Below are positions 17,208-27,444 of a stretch of DNA of 45,743 nt, piece after piece. The stretch spans positions 1-45,743 of the forward strand of contig JAAENK010000156.1 of assembly GCA_024224415.1 (NCBI GenBank), given 5' to 3'. The DNA is from Gammaproteobacteria bacterium. GTDB lineage: Bacteria; Pseudomonadota; Gammaproteobacteria; GCA-001735895. The first letter of the stretch is position 1; every line of letters starts with the position of its first letter. The position numbers and the translations under genes were made by a program. The notes below the pieces were generated by a model. That model had not been told where the DNA came from. It saw only the letters and a list, made by a program, of their open reading frames with translations, and ran no database searches.

Positions 17208-18038
17208 TCAATCTGATATACGTGTGCCTATTCTGGAAAGCTCCAGTCCGGTGCCACCATTCCTCCAATCCCAGTGCATCCATATCATAACAGCCTTTCC
17301 GACCAGATTCTCCTCTGGTACAAATCCCCAGAAACGACTGTCGTTACTATGATCCCGATTGTCACCCATAACAAAATAGTGACCGGAAGGTACAAACAAT
17401 TCACCGTCAGCACTGTATCGAACATCTGGATTGGTCATCATTGTATAGCTGGTTTCGCCTAATTCTTCGTTAAATACTTTGCATTTTGCCTTGATGTTGT
17501 CACAACCCTGATTAATGACAAGTTCGCTAGATTCACCCAAACCCTGATAAGTTTCCAAAAGCTGAGTTTTTACAAGTTTACCATTAACCGATAAACGGCG
17601 ATTGTAGTAACTGATATGATCACCAGGTAATCCGATAACCCGTTTGATGTAGTCCAGAGATTCGTCTTTGGGATACCTGAAAACTGCAATATCACCGCGT
17701 TTGGGTTTTTCACCGCCGGTTATTTCAGTATGTATTACAGGCAAGCGCAAACCGTAATCATATTTATTTACCAATATAAAATCACCAACAAGCAGGGTCG
17801 GCATCATTGAACCAGAAGGAATACGAAAAGGTTCATAAACAAATGAACGCAATATCATCACCGCCAGTAGCACCGGGAAAAATGATTTTGAATACTCAAC
17901 GATTATGGGATCGTGTACAGATTTACTGGTAGCTTCCTTCTGCCTTTGTCTGGCAAACATAAAGTGATCGATCAGCCAGATCAGCCCAGATCCCAGGGTA
18001 CCCAGAACCAGGAGAAATTCGAAATCAAAGTGAATCAT
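17208..18038 (-). CDS. lepB: Signal peptidase I
   Basis: Inner-membrane serine-lysine protease that removes signal peptides, 276 aa. Two N-terminal membrane segments flank a basic loop. The catalytic Ser77 is in PSGSMMPTL and the general-base Lys132 in YIKRVIGLPGD. The family motif GDNRDHSNDSRFWGFV is present near the C-terminus. It lies directly after lepA (27 bases), as in most proteobacteria. Confidence 0.96.
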   Translation of the reverse strand: MIHFDFEFLLVLGTLGSGLIWLIDHFMFARQRQKEATSKSVHDPIIVEYSKSFFPVLLAVMILRSFVYEPFRIPSGSMMPTLLVGDFILVNKYDYGLRLPVIHTEITGGEKPKRGDIAVFRYPKDESLDYIKRVIGLPGDHISYYNRRLSVNGKLVKTQLLETYQGLGESSELVINQGCDNIKAKCKVFNEELGETSYTMMTNPDVRYSADGELFVPSGHYFVMGDNRDHSNDSRFWGFVPEENLVGKAVMIWMHWDWRNGGTGLELSRIGTRISD

Positions 18039-18064
18039 TAAGTCTAAAAACCTCTATTAATACG

Positions 18065-19855
18065 CTAGCCATCTACTCTTAATATGGCAAGAAAGGCATC
18101 CTGTGGAATTTCAACACTACCAACCTGTTTCATTCGTTTCTTACCAGCCTTTTGTTTTTCCAGTAACTTGCGTTTGCGAGTCGCGTCACCGCCGTAACAT
18201 TTTGCAGTAACATTTTTACGCAATGCTTTAACATTGGTTCTGGCGATAATATTGGAGCCAATTGCAGCCTGTATTGCCACATCAAACATTTGACGTGGAA
18301 TTAGTTCTTTCATCTTCGAGGCCAGTTCCCGACCTCTATAATCAGCGTTACCTCTGTGTACAATGAGTGATAACGCATCGACCTTCTCTCCATTGATCAA
18401 CACATCGAGCTTAACCAGGTTTCCCGCTTCAAAACGTAGGAACTCATAGTCAAAGGATGCATATCCCCGACTGACAGATTTTAATCGATCAAAGAAATCG
18501 AGTACAACCTCACTAAGGGGTAATTCAAAAACCAGTGAAACCTGGTTTCCGAGATACCGCATATCTTTCTGCAAACCTCGTTTTTCGATACATAAAGCAA
18601 TCACCGCACCTATATACTCCTCTGGTAGTAATATATTGGCCTGTATCACAGGCTCGCGGATTTCATTGATTTTATTAACGGGTGGTAAATCAGCGGGATT
18701 GTGAATATCTATCACCTCACCCGCAGTTGTTTCAATCTGATAGACCACGGTTGGCGCTGTGGTTATTAAATCTAGATCGTATTCGCGTTCCAGGCGCTCC
18801 TGCACGATTTCCATATGTAACATGCCCAGGAATCCACAGCGAAATCCAAACCCCAAAGCCTGCGAGGTTTCTGGCTCAAACTGTAGGGCTGCATCGTTCA
18901 ATTTGAGTTTTTTCAGAGCTTCGCGACAGTTTTCGTAGTCATCGGAACTCACCGGGAATAATCCGGCGAATACGCGGGGTTGAACTTGTTCAAAATCGGC
19001 CAGTGGCTGATCGGCCGGCTGTTGACTGAGGGTGATAGTATCACCAACCCGTGCCGATTCGATATCTTTGATACCGGAAATAATATAACCAACGTTTCCT
19101 GCCTGTAATGCCTCGGTAGCCTGTCGCTTAGGTGTAAATACACCAACCTGATCGACCAGAAACTCCCTGCCAGTCGACATCATTTTAATTTTCTGCTTCG
19201 GCCGAATACCACCTTCCATGACACGAACCAGAGTGATGACCCCGACGTAATTATCAAACCATGAATCAATAATCAGCGCCTGCGTCCTGTTGTCAGATGA
19301 TCCATGCGGTGCTGGCACCAGGGTGATCAACTGTTCAAGCAAAGCCTCGATACCAACTCCGGTTTTTGCACTGACTTCGATGGCTTCGGAAGCATCAAGA
19401 CCAATGATTTCTTCGATTTCGAGTTTGACCCGATCAGGGTCAGCAGCCGGCAGGTCAATTTTGTTCAATACTGGAATCACTTCCAGGTCGAGGTCAATCG
19501 CGGTATAGCAGTTAGCTACGCTTTGTGCCTCGACACCCTGCGAGGCGTCGACAATGAGCAACGCCCCTTCACAAGCGGCTAAAGAACGCGAGACTTCGTA
19601 GGAGAAATCTACGTGACCGGGAGTATCAATAAAATTTAGTGTATAGGTATGGCCATCCTTCGCCTTATATTTAAGCGATACGCTTTGCGCCTTGATAGTA
19701 ATACCACGTTCCCGTTCCAGATCCATGGAATCGAGTACCTGGCTATCCATCTCACGCTCACTCAAACCACCACAAATCTGGATAAATCGATCAGCAAGTG
19801 TCGATTTACCGTGATCGATATGCGCAATGATTGAGAAATTACGTATGTTTTCCAT
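18065..19855 (-). CDS. lepA: Elongation factor 4 (LepA)
   Basis: Ribosomal back-translocase GTPase, about 596 aa. The ATG at 19855 gives [19 protein letters not shown], the normal family start; the ATG at 19861 would add two residues. G-domain motifs are [17 protein letters not shown] and NKIDLP. The C-terminal LepA-specific domain ends [18 protein letters not shown]. It is separated from mucD upstream by 175 bases, so the lepA-to-acpS run may have its own promoter. Confidence 0.96.
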   Translation of the reverse strand: MENIRNFSIIAHIDHGKSTLADRFIQICGGLSEREMDSQVLDSMDLERERGITIKAQSVSLKYKAKDGHTYTLNFIDTPGHVDFSYEVSRSLAACEGALLIVDASQGVEAQSVANCYTAIDLDLEVIPVLNKIDLPAADPDRVKLEIEEIIGLDASEAIEVSAKTGVGIEALLEQLITLVPAPHGSSDNRTQALIIDSWFDNYVGVITLVRVMEGGIRPKQKIKMMSTGREFLVDQVGVFTPKRQATEALQAGNVGYIISGIKDIESARVGDTITLSQQPADQPLADFEQVQPRVFAGLFPVSSDDYENCREALKKLKLNDAALQFEPETSQALGFGFRCGFLGMLHMEIVQERLEREYDLDLITTAPTVVYQIETTAGEVIDIHNPADLPPVNKINEIREPVIQANILLPEEYIGAVIALCIEKRGLQKDMRYLGNQVSLVFELPLSEVVLDFFDRLKSVSRGYASFDYEFLRFEAGNLVKLDVLINGEKVDALSLIVHRGNADYRGRELASKMKELIPRQMFDVAIQAAIGSNIIARTNVKALRKNVTAKCYGGDATRKRKLLEKQKAGKKRMKQVGSVEIPQDAFLAILRVDG

Positions 19856-20036
19856 CCGCATGAATGAATCTAACCCCGGATTGATAGCCGAAAAAACCTG
19901 TCCGTTGCCGATTCAGGAGAGTCAGCACGAGCCAGATAAAAGAGCGCGAAGTTTACGGCAAACAGCAATAAATCAACAGCCCAAAACCAAAATTAGGCTT
20001 AGGGGATGAAAATCAATTGTGACTATCAGTGTTAAT

Positions 20037-21455
20037 TCAGGAGTCTTCGGGACGGATTGCCAGAAATACCGGGCCGGAACGACGTTGCACAAGAAGCGCG
20101 ACCGATTTACCGGTTTTCAAATCATCGGCAATTTCTTCAAACTCCTCTACCGATGAAACCTCCTGATTATCGATCATGGTGATGACATCGCCCTTTTGTA
20201 TGCCTGCATCCCGTGCAGCACCAGTAGTTTCAACATCTATTACCTGGACACCAGATCTGACTTTAAGTTTCTTGCGTGCTGATTCGGATAAAGGGTTGAC
20301 ACTCATCCCCAGGGCTGAGCTTTGTTTTGGCGTGTCACCATCTGGATTATATGCTGCTTGTGTAATCGAAGAGGGCAACTCAGCAATTCTGACTTTGATA
20401 TTCTTACGCTTCTTGTCGCGAATGATCGTCACATCGGCCTTCTTACCCACCGATGACCGACCTACAAGCGGTGGCAAGCTACTAGAACGCATCACTTTTT
20501 TGCCATTGAATTCGATGATCACATCGCCAACCTGCAATCCAGCATCCTCGGCCGGGCTTTGTTCAAGAACCTTGGCAACCAGTGCACCATACGGGTTTTC
20601 CATGCCAAATGATTCTGCAAGTTCTCGCGTGACTTCCTGAATTAACACGCCCAACCAGCCTCTGGAAACATGCCCGGTTTCCTTAATTTGATTGGCGACA
20701 TCGACCGCCATTTCAATAGGAATAGCAAATGACAGCCCCATGAAGCCACCGGTACGACTATAAATCTGTGAATTGATACCAACAACCTCACCGTCCAGAT
20801 TGAACAAAGGTCCACCGGAGTTTCCTGGATTGATGGCGACATCGGTTTGAATAAACGGCACATAGTTATCATTGGGTAGACTACGACCTTTGGCGCTAAC
20901 TATACCAGCTGTTACCGAGTGATCGAATCCAAACGGCGACCCAATCGCGAGCACCCATTCACCTACTTTAAGGTCATCTGAATCACCAAATTCAAGTACC
21001 TGCAAATTATCCGCATCGACCTTTAACACGGCGACATCAGAAGCCTTGTCGGATCCGATAATTCTGGCCACATACTCTTCACGATTAGCCATGCGCACGA
21101 TGACCTGGTCAGCGCCATCGATAACATGATGATTGGTAAGGATGTACCCGTCGCTGGAAATGATAAAGCCGGATCCTAACGATTGCCCGTGGCGGCGCTC
21201 ACCAAACTCATCCGGATTATTGAAAAATTTTTCTAACAACTCACCAAATGGTGAACCTTCTGGCAACTCCGGTATCGGGATTCCTGGATCTACCTTACTT
21301 TTCTGTGCTTTGGTTTTGGTACTAATATTGACGACAGAATTTTTTGCATTTTCAACTATCCCTGTGAAATCAGGCAGTGAAGCCAGACTCGTGACTGGCA
21401 GAATGAGAGCAACTATTACAAGTAACTGATAGAAATATCTATTCATATTTTTCAT
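20037..21455 (-). CDS. mucD: Periplasmic Do-like serine protease (MucD/DegP family)
   Basis: 472 aa HtrA-family protease and chaperone that degrades misfolded envelope proteins and restrains the sigma-E response. A signal peptide ends near SLAS (residue 26). The catalytic triad is His110 in LTNHHVIDGA, Asp140 in ASDVAVLKV and Ser213 in NPGNSGGPLF. Two PDZ domains follow (about residues 265-365 and 380-470). It follows rseC after a 46-base gap, the algU-mucABCD order known from Pseudomonas. Downstream is the 175-base gap before lepA. Confidence 0.93.
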   Translation of the reverse strand: MKNMNRYFYQLLVIVALILPVTSLASLPDFTGIVENAKNSVVNISTKTKAQKSKVDPGIPIPELPEGSPFGELLEKFFNNPDEFGERRHGQSLGSGFIISSDGYILTNHHVIDGADQVIVRMANREEYVARIIGSDKASDVAVLKVDADNLQVLEFGDSDDLKVGEWVLAIGSPFGFDHSVTAGIVSAKGRSLPNDNYVPFIQTDVAINPGNSGGPLFNLDGEVVGINSQIYSRTGGFMGLSFAIPIEMAVDVANQIKETGHVSRGWLGVLIQEVTRELAESFGMENPYGALVAKVLEQSPAEDAGLQVGDVIIEFNGKKVMRSSSLPPLVGRSSVGKKADVTIIRDKKRKNIKVRIAELPSSITQAAYNPDGDTPKQSSALGMSVNPLSESARKKLKVRSGVQVIDVETTGAARDAGIQKGDVITMIDNQEVSSVEEFEEIADDLKTGKSVALLVQRRSGPVFLAIRPEDS

Positions 21456-21501
21456 TGTTTGGTTAAACCTAAATGTTGTTGGCTAGTCTCACAGGTAACA
21501 C

Positions 21502-21951
21502 TCAAAATTGCCTGGTCAGTTCACTGTTGACATGAAGAACCTGAGGATAAAACTGTTTTGAGAGTTTTCTCTTTGCCAGTGTTGCTGAAATCAAAAAACC
21601 TGAAATAAAACCTGCAATAGCAGCTATCAAAGTCATCACCTCAGAGCCATCGGCTATCCAGTGGCCGAGGCCTGATGCTGCTACCATCATAAATAGAGGC
21701 AAACCATAAATTAACAAGCTGGCTCTTAAAAGACTGCTATCCGGTATACCCAGAACAACCCGGTCACCTGGTTTCAAATCGATATCACTTTGTATCACTA
21801 TTGGTTTGCTGCGATGACCTAGCAACCGTCCAATTGCACCCGTACCACATCCCTGGTTCAAATCGCAGTGACTACAGGCACTCTGGCGTAGCATTTCAAC
21901 CTCGACACGTCTGCCCACTGCTCGAATTACTGTCGCCTGCTCCTTTATCAT
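21502..21951 (-). CDS. rseC: RseC/MucC family positive regulator of sigma-E
   Basis: 149 aa. The N-terminal cysteine-rich segment SACSHCDLNQGCGTG is characteristic of RseC/SoxR-reducing-system proteins. Two membrane helices follow (about residues 75-95 and 103-125). The family includes sigma-E modulators and a SoxR-reducing component; the location after rseB argues for the envelope-stress role. Confidence 0.9.
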   Translation of the reverse strand: MIKEQATVIRAVGRRVEVEMLRQSACSHCDLNQGCGTGAIGRLLGHRSKPIVIQSDIDLKPGDRVVLGIPDSSLLRASLLIYGLPLFMMVAASGLGHWIADGSEVMTLIAAIAGFISGFLISATLAKRKLSKQFYPQVLHVNSELTRQF

Positions 21952-21970
21952 AAGAACATTATAAGACTTT

Positions 21971-22966
21971 TCAGGGTTTTTTATAAAAAATTGATTCTGC
22001 CATGGTTTGCACAGTTACAGCAGGTACTTCCCCTATCGCGGTCACCGAATATTCATTCAAGACCCGGATAAAAGCATTTACTGCACCCATCGATGTTTTG
22101 CCGCGATGCAACTGGCTGGTCTGCTTTTCGATAAACACCGATAGAGATGCCAGGCCATCGGTATAAACCATTTGATGAAAAGTCTTGCCCGATTTTGTAT
22201 CACGCCTTTTTAACACCGACTCTTGCCTGAAGCCTGCTGGCATAGAATCTATTCGCCACGAAAAGGTTTCGTTAACGACGCTACCAGAATTTTCCCCACT
22301 GTGATAACGCACCAGGGTGTAGTCATCATTAATGAGGGGTATTTTGTTGATATCGAGCTGATCACCGTTTTTAACTAACTCCAGACTGGTAAACATTACT
22401 TGTTCGACGATCCGATTATGCTCATTAATTAAATTAGATTTCAGCAGCAATCCATTTTCGGCACTAACCCAGAATTTCAATCCATATCTATATTTGTCCT
22501 TTGGTTTAATCTCCACCACAATGGCTTCATAGTCGGCGATTCGATCCTTACCGATCAGTTTCATATCATACAGTTTGCTAACTCTTTCGATATCATCGGG
22601 AATAAATAGCGGTGAAAATGAATTCTTGCGGGAGACATCGACAACCACTTTACGGCTCGAAGGCCAGATACAGGTTAAGTTTTTATTATCACGAATTACT
22701 TCCCGTGCTTCACCATTAAGGGAGAGCAATCGTTCCCTTTCGCCCGTTTCATCTTTCATATGCGAAATGGACATACTTTCCAACTGGTTTTCGTGCATAT
22801 ATACGAAATTACCGCGATAATTCAAATTACGCATCGCATTTGACATCGACTGAATCCACTCGATAGCAGTAGGAGTGGATGCCTGACCTAAACCAGGCAG
22901 CATTAATAATGTCACCGTAAACAACCTGAGAGCCGAACTCAATTTAATTCCCCGTCGGTTCATCAA
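21971..22966 (-). CDS. rseB: RseB/MucB periplasmic sigma-E regulator
   Basis: 331 aa. A signal peptide ends near GQAS (about residue 30). The MucB/RseB N-terminal lipoprotein-like domain starts AIEWIQSMSNAMRNLNYRGNF; the C-terminal domain that binds RseA carries TDGLASLSVFIE. RseB shields RseA from proteolysis until lipoprotein or LPS signals release it. It follows rseA by 3 bases. Confidence 0.92.
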   Translation of the reverse strand: MMNRRGIKLSSALRLFTVTLLMLPGLGQASTPTAIEWIQSMSNAMRNLNYRGNFVYMHENQLESMSISHMKDETGERERLLSLNGEAREVIRDNKNLTCIWPSSRKVVVDVSRKNSFSPLFIPDDIERVSKLYDMKLIGKDRIADYEAIVVEIKPKDKYRYGLKFWVSAENGLLLKSNLINEHNRIVEQVMFTSLELVKNGDQLDINKIPLINDDYTLVRYHSGENSGSVVNETFSWRIDSMPAGFRQESVLKRRDTKSGKTFHQMVYTDGLASLSVFIEKQTSQLHRGKTSMGAVNAFIRVLNEYSVTAIGEVPAVTVQTMAESIFYKKP

Positions 22967-22969
22967 AAG

Positions 22970-23599
22970 TTACTGCTGCGAATCATATCCAGCAACACGG
23001 GCCTGTGGAATCAGTCCCTGCATAGGAATCGAATATTCTGTGTGATTAACCAGATAGGCGTTGAGCTTTTGCTGCAGTGCTGGTGCATCATTAATAACTG
23101 TCCAGCGCATACCTTTACCCAGACCAGACGAAACAGTCACGGTGTTACCCAGTACTGGCTGGCTCGCGAGCTTTTCTATCTTTTGCTGTTGTACCGAAAC
23201 CACTGACTCATTGATCTGGCCTTGCTCGGGGTTTGTCGATACCGATTGCCAAATGCTTACCGAAACCAGAGCCACCGAAGCCGCTACTGCCATACCGGCA
23301 AAAGGTCTTAATGCCGCCCAGGACCAGAAAGAACCAGGTTCATTTGAATATTCTGAAGAAGTAGCTGAAGTTTTATCGACAGAGTCAATTTTACCAATCC
23401 TGGCCATAATTTGATGACTCAGGTCGTGATTAATTTGTACAGGTAATTCATGGCGCATTACATCACCAATCATCTGGTATCGACTCAGTTGATATTGCAA
23501 ATTAACATCACCAATAACTTCATCCAGCACAGCATGGCTTTGTTCATCATCTGAATACTCATCCAGTATGACGGATAGTTTTTCATCCAATTCACTCAT
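22970..23599 (-). CDS. rseA: Anti-sigma-E factor RseA/MucA
   Basis: Single-pass inner-membrane anti-sigma factor that sequesters RpoE. The cytoplasmic N-domain begins SELDEKLSVILDEYSDDEQ, typical of the RseA N-terminal family. A membrane segment lies near AGMAVAASVALVSVSIW and the periplasmic C-domain follows. I chose ATG 23599 (209 aa) because it matches family starts; ATG 23611 would add MGID. The periplasmic end GYDSQQ is short. Cleavage by DegS- and RseP-type proteases is expected; neither gene is in the window. Confidence 0.9.
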   Translation of the reverse strand: MSELDEKLSVILDEYSDDEQSHAVLDEVIGDVNLQYQLSRYQMIGDVMRHELPVQINHDLSHQIMARIGKIDSVDKTSATSSEYSNEPGSFWSWAALRPFAGMAVAASVALVSVSIWQSVSTNPEQGQINESVVSVQQQKIEKLASQPVLGNTVTVSSGLGKGMRWTVINDAPALQQKLNAYLVNHTEYSIPMQGLIPQARVAGYDSQQ

Positions 23600-23646
23600 A
23601 TCAATACCCATTACTCAGCTAAACATACTTTTTTATAGATACTTAG

Positions 23647-24222
23647 TCACTCTAATAGAGGTCTAAGTTCCTTATCGATCACATCTCGCGCACGAAAAAT
23701 TCGAGATCGAACGGTGCCGATAGGGCAATCCATCACCTCCGCAATCTCTTCGTAGCTCAATCCCTCAATTTCTCGCAGCGAGATGGCCGACCTAAGATCA
23801 TCCGGCAACGCCTCTATGGCTGCGAATACGGTATTCCTGATTTCCTCGGTGAGCAGCAAGTTCTCCGGCGTTGCATACTCCTTTAAGCCCGATTCTCCTT
23901 CGAAGTGCTCGGCGTCTTCGACATCAACCACATAACTCGGTGACTTACGCGCCCTCGAAGCCAGATAATTCTTCGCGGTATTTGACGCAATTCGATACAA
24001 CCAGGTGTAAAACTGGCTATCCCCCCTGAAATTACCAATTGCGCGGTAAGCCTTGATAAACGTATCCTGGGCTATATCGTAGCATTCGGCCTTATCTGAC
24101 ACGAACCTACCGATCAAATTCACCACCTTATGCTGATATTTCTGTACCAGAATATCAAATGCCACGGAATCACCCGCCTGCACACGTTTTACCAGTTCTG
24201 CGTCAAGCAGATTTGTCCCCAT
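23647..24222 (-). CDS. rpoE: RNA polymerase sigma-E factor (RpoE/AlgU)
   Basis: 191 aa ECF sigma factor for envelope stress. Region 2 has FDILVQKYQHKVVNLIGRFV and DIAQDTFIKAYRAI with the YTWLYRIASNTAKNYL helix for -10 recognition. Region 4 has IEGLSYEEIAEVMDCPIGTVRSRIFRAR for -35 recognition (28-residue stretch around 155-182). It heads the rpoE-rseA-rseB-rseC-mucD operon, and a sigma-E-like promoter lies about 115 bases upstream, suggesting autoregulation. Confidence 0.95.
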   Translation of the reverse strand: MGTNLLDAELVKRVQAGDSVAFDILVQKYQHKVVNLIGRFVSDKAECYDIAQDTFIKAYRAIGNFRGDSQFYTWLYRIASNTAKNYLASRARKSPSYVVDVEDAEHFEGESGLKEYATPENLLLTEEIRNTVFAAIEALPDDLRSAISLREIEGLSYEEIAEVMDCPIGTVRSRIFRARDVIDKELRPLLE

Positions 24223-24336
24223 CTATAGCCCTGAAATGTATTATTTAACCTGTTCTATTGTTACAGGCCTACGGCTATCGCCACTGCGCTAAGCACGACG
24301 ATACACTCATTAAATACTAGCATTTTAATCCCATAA

Positions 24337-24363
24337 ATGGACCTGCATTATTCAACAAAGTTC
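24337..24363 (-). promoter_or_regulatory. Candidate sigma-E promoter of rpoE
   Basis: On the minus strand GAACTT (24363-24358), a 16-base spacer, then TCCAT (24341-24337). This resembles the sigma-E consensus GGAACTT-N16-TCnnA, lacking the first G and the final A. It lies 115 bases before the rpoE start. Confidence 0.5.
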
Positions 24364-24405
24364 ATGCCAATATCTACTATCCCTGTTTTTCTTTTGAGTT
24401 GTATC

Positions 24406-24423
24406 CAGGTTATCTATAACCTG
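24406..24423. promoter_or_regulatory. 18-base palindrome, likely operator before yjbQ
   Basis: CAGGTTAT-CT-ATAACCTG: two perfect 8-base arms around a 2-base centre, 52 bases before yjbQ. It covers a possible -10 (TATAAC, 24415-24420) that is 17 bases from a weak -35 (TTTTGA). The short centre is typical of a dimeric repressor site rather than an RNA hairpin. It could act on yjbQ or on the divergent rpoE promoter 43 bases away. Confidence 0.5.
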
Positions 24424-24474
24424 TCTGAAAAACAGAAGATTTCTCTCATTACACTTTAAGAATTCAAAAAATCT

Positions 24475-24912
24475 ATGTGGCATCAACAGGAAATAAAATT
24501 ATTAGAGAGGAAGCGAGGCATTCATCTGGTTACCGACGAAATTCTGAGCCAACTCAAACAATTACCGTCAATCAATATTGGCATTTTGCACCTTTTCATA
24601 AAACACAGCTCGGCATCTCTCTGCATCAATGAAAATGCCGATCCGGATGTACGACACGACGTCGAAGCGCATTTTAATCACTTTGTTCCTGAAAACGCAG
24701 CATATTACCAACATACCCTGGAGGGCAGTGACGACATGCCCGCGCATATCAAGAGCATTACGATTGGTTCCAGTGTCGCCATCCCCATTGCAAACGGCCG
24801 ATTGAATCTTGGTACCTGGCAAGGCATTTATCTTGGCGAGCACCGTAATCATGGTGGGAGTAGAACTATAGTTGCGACGATTCAGGGGGAATACACGACA
24901 TCCCCGGTTTAA
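24475..24912 (+). CDS. YjbQ/UPF0047 family protein
   Basis: 145 aa small beta-protein of the YjbQ family. Motifs LHLFIKHSSASLCINENAD, MPAHIKS and LGTWQGIYLGEHRNHGGSR are diagnostic, including the conserved histidines that bind metal. Some members show thiamine-phosphate synthase activity in complementation tests, but the physiological role is unsettled. It is divergent from rpoE and precedes adk by 99 bases. Confidence 0.9.
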   Translation: MWHQQEIKLLERKRGIHLVTDEILSQLKQLPSINIGILHLFIKHSSASLCINENADPDVRHDVEAHFNHFVPENAAYYQHTLEGSDDMPAHIKSITIGSSVAIPIANGRLNLGTWQGIYLGEHRNHGGSRTIVATIQGEYTTSPV

Positions 24913-25011
24913 TCTTATGGGAGCATTGAGCTTTTCAATTTGCCATCACTCGATAATACGGCACAATACTGGGCTATTCATTTTTTGCACGCAGAGAGGA
25001 GATTTAAAGCA

Positions 25012-25656
25012 ATGAAAATTATACTACTGGGTCCACCCGGCGCCGGCAAAGGCACCATTGCCAAGGCACTCACACAATACGATGCCTCTGTGCAGATTTC
25101 CACCGGCGATATTTTACGTGCGGCGGTAGCGGCTGGCACAGAACTCGGTAAACAGGCCGAAGCGGCGATGAGCGCAGGTAATCTGGTTACTGACGAGCTG
25201 ATTATGGGTATTATGGAACAGCGTTTGCAGGAAGATGACTGTAAAGCTGGTTATCTGCTCGATGGCTTTCCACGCACGATTCCTCAGGCCGAAGCTTTGC
25301 AGGTGTTGCTCGAAAAAATGGGCGAAAAGCTCGATGCTGTGCTTGAATTACAAATCCCACGCGATGTGATTATCGACCGCCTGACCACACGTCGAACCTG
25401 CGCACAATGCGGCGAGATTTATAATGTGAAATCAAAGCCGCCTAAGGTTGACGGGGTTTGTGACGTTTGTGGTTCGAATGAAATCGTACAGCGCGACGAT
25501 GAAACGGTTGAAGCGATCAATAACCGCCTGGAGGTTTACCAGGCACAAACCGCGCCATTGTCAGCATTTTACCAGAATACAGGCCTGCTAGTCAGCGTAC
25601 AAACTTCAGATCTGAGTCCGGTAATGACGGCTTTAAAGCTCAAGATAGATAACTAA
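25012..25656 (+). CDS. adk: Adenylate kinase
   Basis: Interconverts ATP plus AMP with 2 ADP, 214 aa. The ATG at 25012 follows a GAGGAG ribosome site; an earlier in-frame start at 24940 adds a non-family leader. P-loop [12 protein letters not shown]-binding TGDILRAAV, and DGFPRT are present. The LID has a four-cysteine zinc site (CAQC and CDVC), as in Gram-positive and some gammaproteobacterial enzymes. The residue after GKGT is Ile rather than the usual Gln. The stop overlaps the convergent chemoreceptor gene by 4 bases. Confidence 0.95.
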   Translation: MKIILLGPPGAGKGTIAKALTQYDASVQISTGDILRAAVAAGTELGKQAEAAMSAGNLVTDELIMGIMEQRLQEDDCKAGYLLDGFPRTIPQAEALQVLLEKMGEKLDAVLELQIPRDVIIDRLTTRRTCAQCGEIYNVKSKPPKVDGVCDVCGSNEIVQRDDETVEAINNRLEVYQAQTAPLSAFYQNTGLLVSVQTSDLSPVMTALKLKIDN

Positions 25657-27356
25657 ACCTTAAACTGCTGAATCAATTTCTGCAAACCCGCAGCCTGCTG
25701 GGAAACTATATCACAGGATTGTTTGGCAACTATAGAGCTGCTTGCGGTATCTTCTGCGACTGATTGAATCGCGGCCACATTGCGTGAAACTTCATCTGCG
25801 GTGCGTTGCTGTTCATCTGCGGCATGGGCAATTTGATTATTCATTGTGCTTATTTCATTCACGGAGGAGACGATAGTATCCAGTGACTGGCCAGCCGTTT
25901 CTGCCATTTCAACGGTTTTTTGTGCCTGACTCTGTCCTTTGTCCATGACCGTAACTGCCTGTCGGGTCCCGCTTTGAAGACCCTCAATCATGGCCTGGAT
26001 CTCTTCGGTGGATTCCTGGGTTCTACTCGCCAGGGTCCTGACTTCATCGGCGACCACTGCAAAACCCCTGCCCTGTTCACCGGCTCGTGCGGCCTCGATT
26101 GCAGCATTGAGCGCGAGCAAATTGGTCTGTTCTGCAATCCCGCTAATGACATCGAGTACGGTGCCAATATTGTCTGCCTGTTTCGCCAGATCCCTGATCA
26201 CATCGACCGCTGAGGACACATCACTGGATAATTGATGTATGCTGTCCACCGTTTGATTGACTATCTTCTTACCATTTTTTGCAGAATCATCGGCGGTTGT
26301 GGTTTCACTCACCGCACTGGAGGCGCTATCGTTAACATGCGCTGAAGATGCTGACATTTGTGCCGCCGCCGAAGCGATTGAACCGCTTTCCTGCTGCTGT
26401 CGAAGCGCACCCTCACTCACCGTAGCTGTTGTCGAATCTAGCTCTGTAACAGAATCCACAACCTGTGTTGAGACCCTGGCTACCTCCTCGACAGTACCAT
26501 GAATTTTTTCCATAAACTCATTGAAATGACCAGCTAGCTGACTAATTTCGTCACGCCTTTTGACTGGAATGCGTTGGGTTAAATCACCTTCACCCGAAGC
26601 AATACCTTCAAAACGAGCCGACATGCGCTTCAGGCGAGCTCCTACCGTAAATCTAAATAGCAAAGATATAGTACCTAACATGATTATCAGCGTAACCACA
26701 ACGATTGCTAAAATTGTCATATTCGTCAGAATGCCTGCTTGAATCTGTGGGCTGATGTCACTACTAACTTCGAGCACACCGCGCACGTCACCAAGTTTCC
26801 AGTCATTTTTAGGTGTATCTGCACGGCTATTATGGCAATTCACGCAGGCTTCACTGACCATTCTGTCGGCAACAGCCACTCTTAATACAGGTCTTCCACC
26901 GATGTTTAGCTCTTCGCTATATGTTGCATCCGGGTTTTGATCCAGGTAATTCCAGGCACGTAGTTGAAAATCATCAAGAGTTCGATTACTACGATTCGGA
27001 AAAGGATACTTGCTGTAGAGATTCAATACTGTTCCACTTTCCTGTAGCAACTGGCTCAAATCATGAATCATGGTGGCGGGTAAGGGAATGGCATTATTAT
27101 TGCCTTTATGGTCAATAGCGGGCCGTACATCCTGGCTTTTCAGGATTGTTTTTACAATATTATTGGTATAGTAAGCCCGTACGGTCTTAAACTGCGCCAC
27201 CGTTTTTTCGGTTTCACTGATCGCATTGTCAACCGCAATATTTTTAATCAGACTGGGTATCACAAAACTTAAAATGGCTACTGCAAGTAAGCCGACGGCC
27301 ATTACTGGTAAAGTCAGTTTCCAGAATATGCTCTTAAACTGAAATTTAATCATCAT
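25653..27356 (-). CDS. Methyl-accepting chemotaxis protein with haem-binding-type sensor (Tll0287-like/DUF3365)
   Basis: 567 aa membrane chemoreceptor. TM1 is at about 11-35. The periplasmic region (about 36-205) resembles DUF3365/Tll0287-like sensors and carries Cys171-Val-Asn-Cys174-His175, a c-type haem attachment motif, next to VADRMVSEA and [13 protein letters not shown]2 is at about 208-230, followed by HAMP ([19 protein letters not shown]). The signalling hairpin has the conserved tip with [19 protein letters not shown] (about 415-433). The likely input is redox state, oxygen, NO or another haem ligand; that is inferred. No che genes are near. It overlaps adk tail to tail by 4 bases. 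Confidence 0.9.
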   Translation of the reverse strand: MMIKFQFKSIFWKLTLPVMAVGLLAVAILSFVIPSLIKNIAVDNAISETEKTVAQFKTVRAYYTNNIVKTILKSQDVRPAIDHKGNNNAIPLPATMIHDLSQLLQESGTVLNLYSKYPFPNRSNRTLDDFQLRAWNYLDQNPDATYSEELNIGGRPVLRVAVADRMVSEACVNCHNSRADTPKNDWKLGDVRGVLEVSSDISPQIQAGILTNMTILAIVVVTLIIMLGTISLLFRFTVGARLKRMSARFEGIASGEGDLTQRIPVKRRDEISQLAGHFNEFMEKIHGTVEEVARVSTQVVDSVTELDSTTATVSEGALRQQQESGSIASAAAQMSASSAHVNDSASSAVSETTTADDSAKNGKKIVNQTVDSIHQLSSDVSSAVDVIRDLAKQADNIGTVLDVISGIAEQTNLLALNAAIEAARAGEQGRGFAVVADEVRTLASRTQESTEEIQAMIEGLQSGTRQAVTVMDKGQSQAQKTVEMAETAGQSLDTIVSSVNEISTMNNQIAHAADEQQRTADEVSRNVAAIQSVAEDTASSSIVAKQSCDIVSQQAAGLQKLIQQFKV

Positions 27357-27444
27357 CGAGGCTCCACAAAAGGAATCAACCTGAACAGGTAGTTATCCCT
27401 GATATCGACCATGGCTAAAAAAACTTTAGACCTTTCTAGAGATA

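Noticed and set aside
19862..20036. Sigma-E promoter before lepA
   Set aside because: An AAACTT is present on the minus strand but no TCnnA follows at 16-17 bases.
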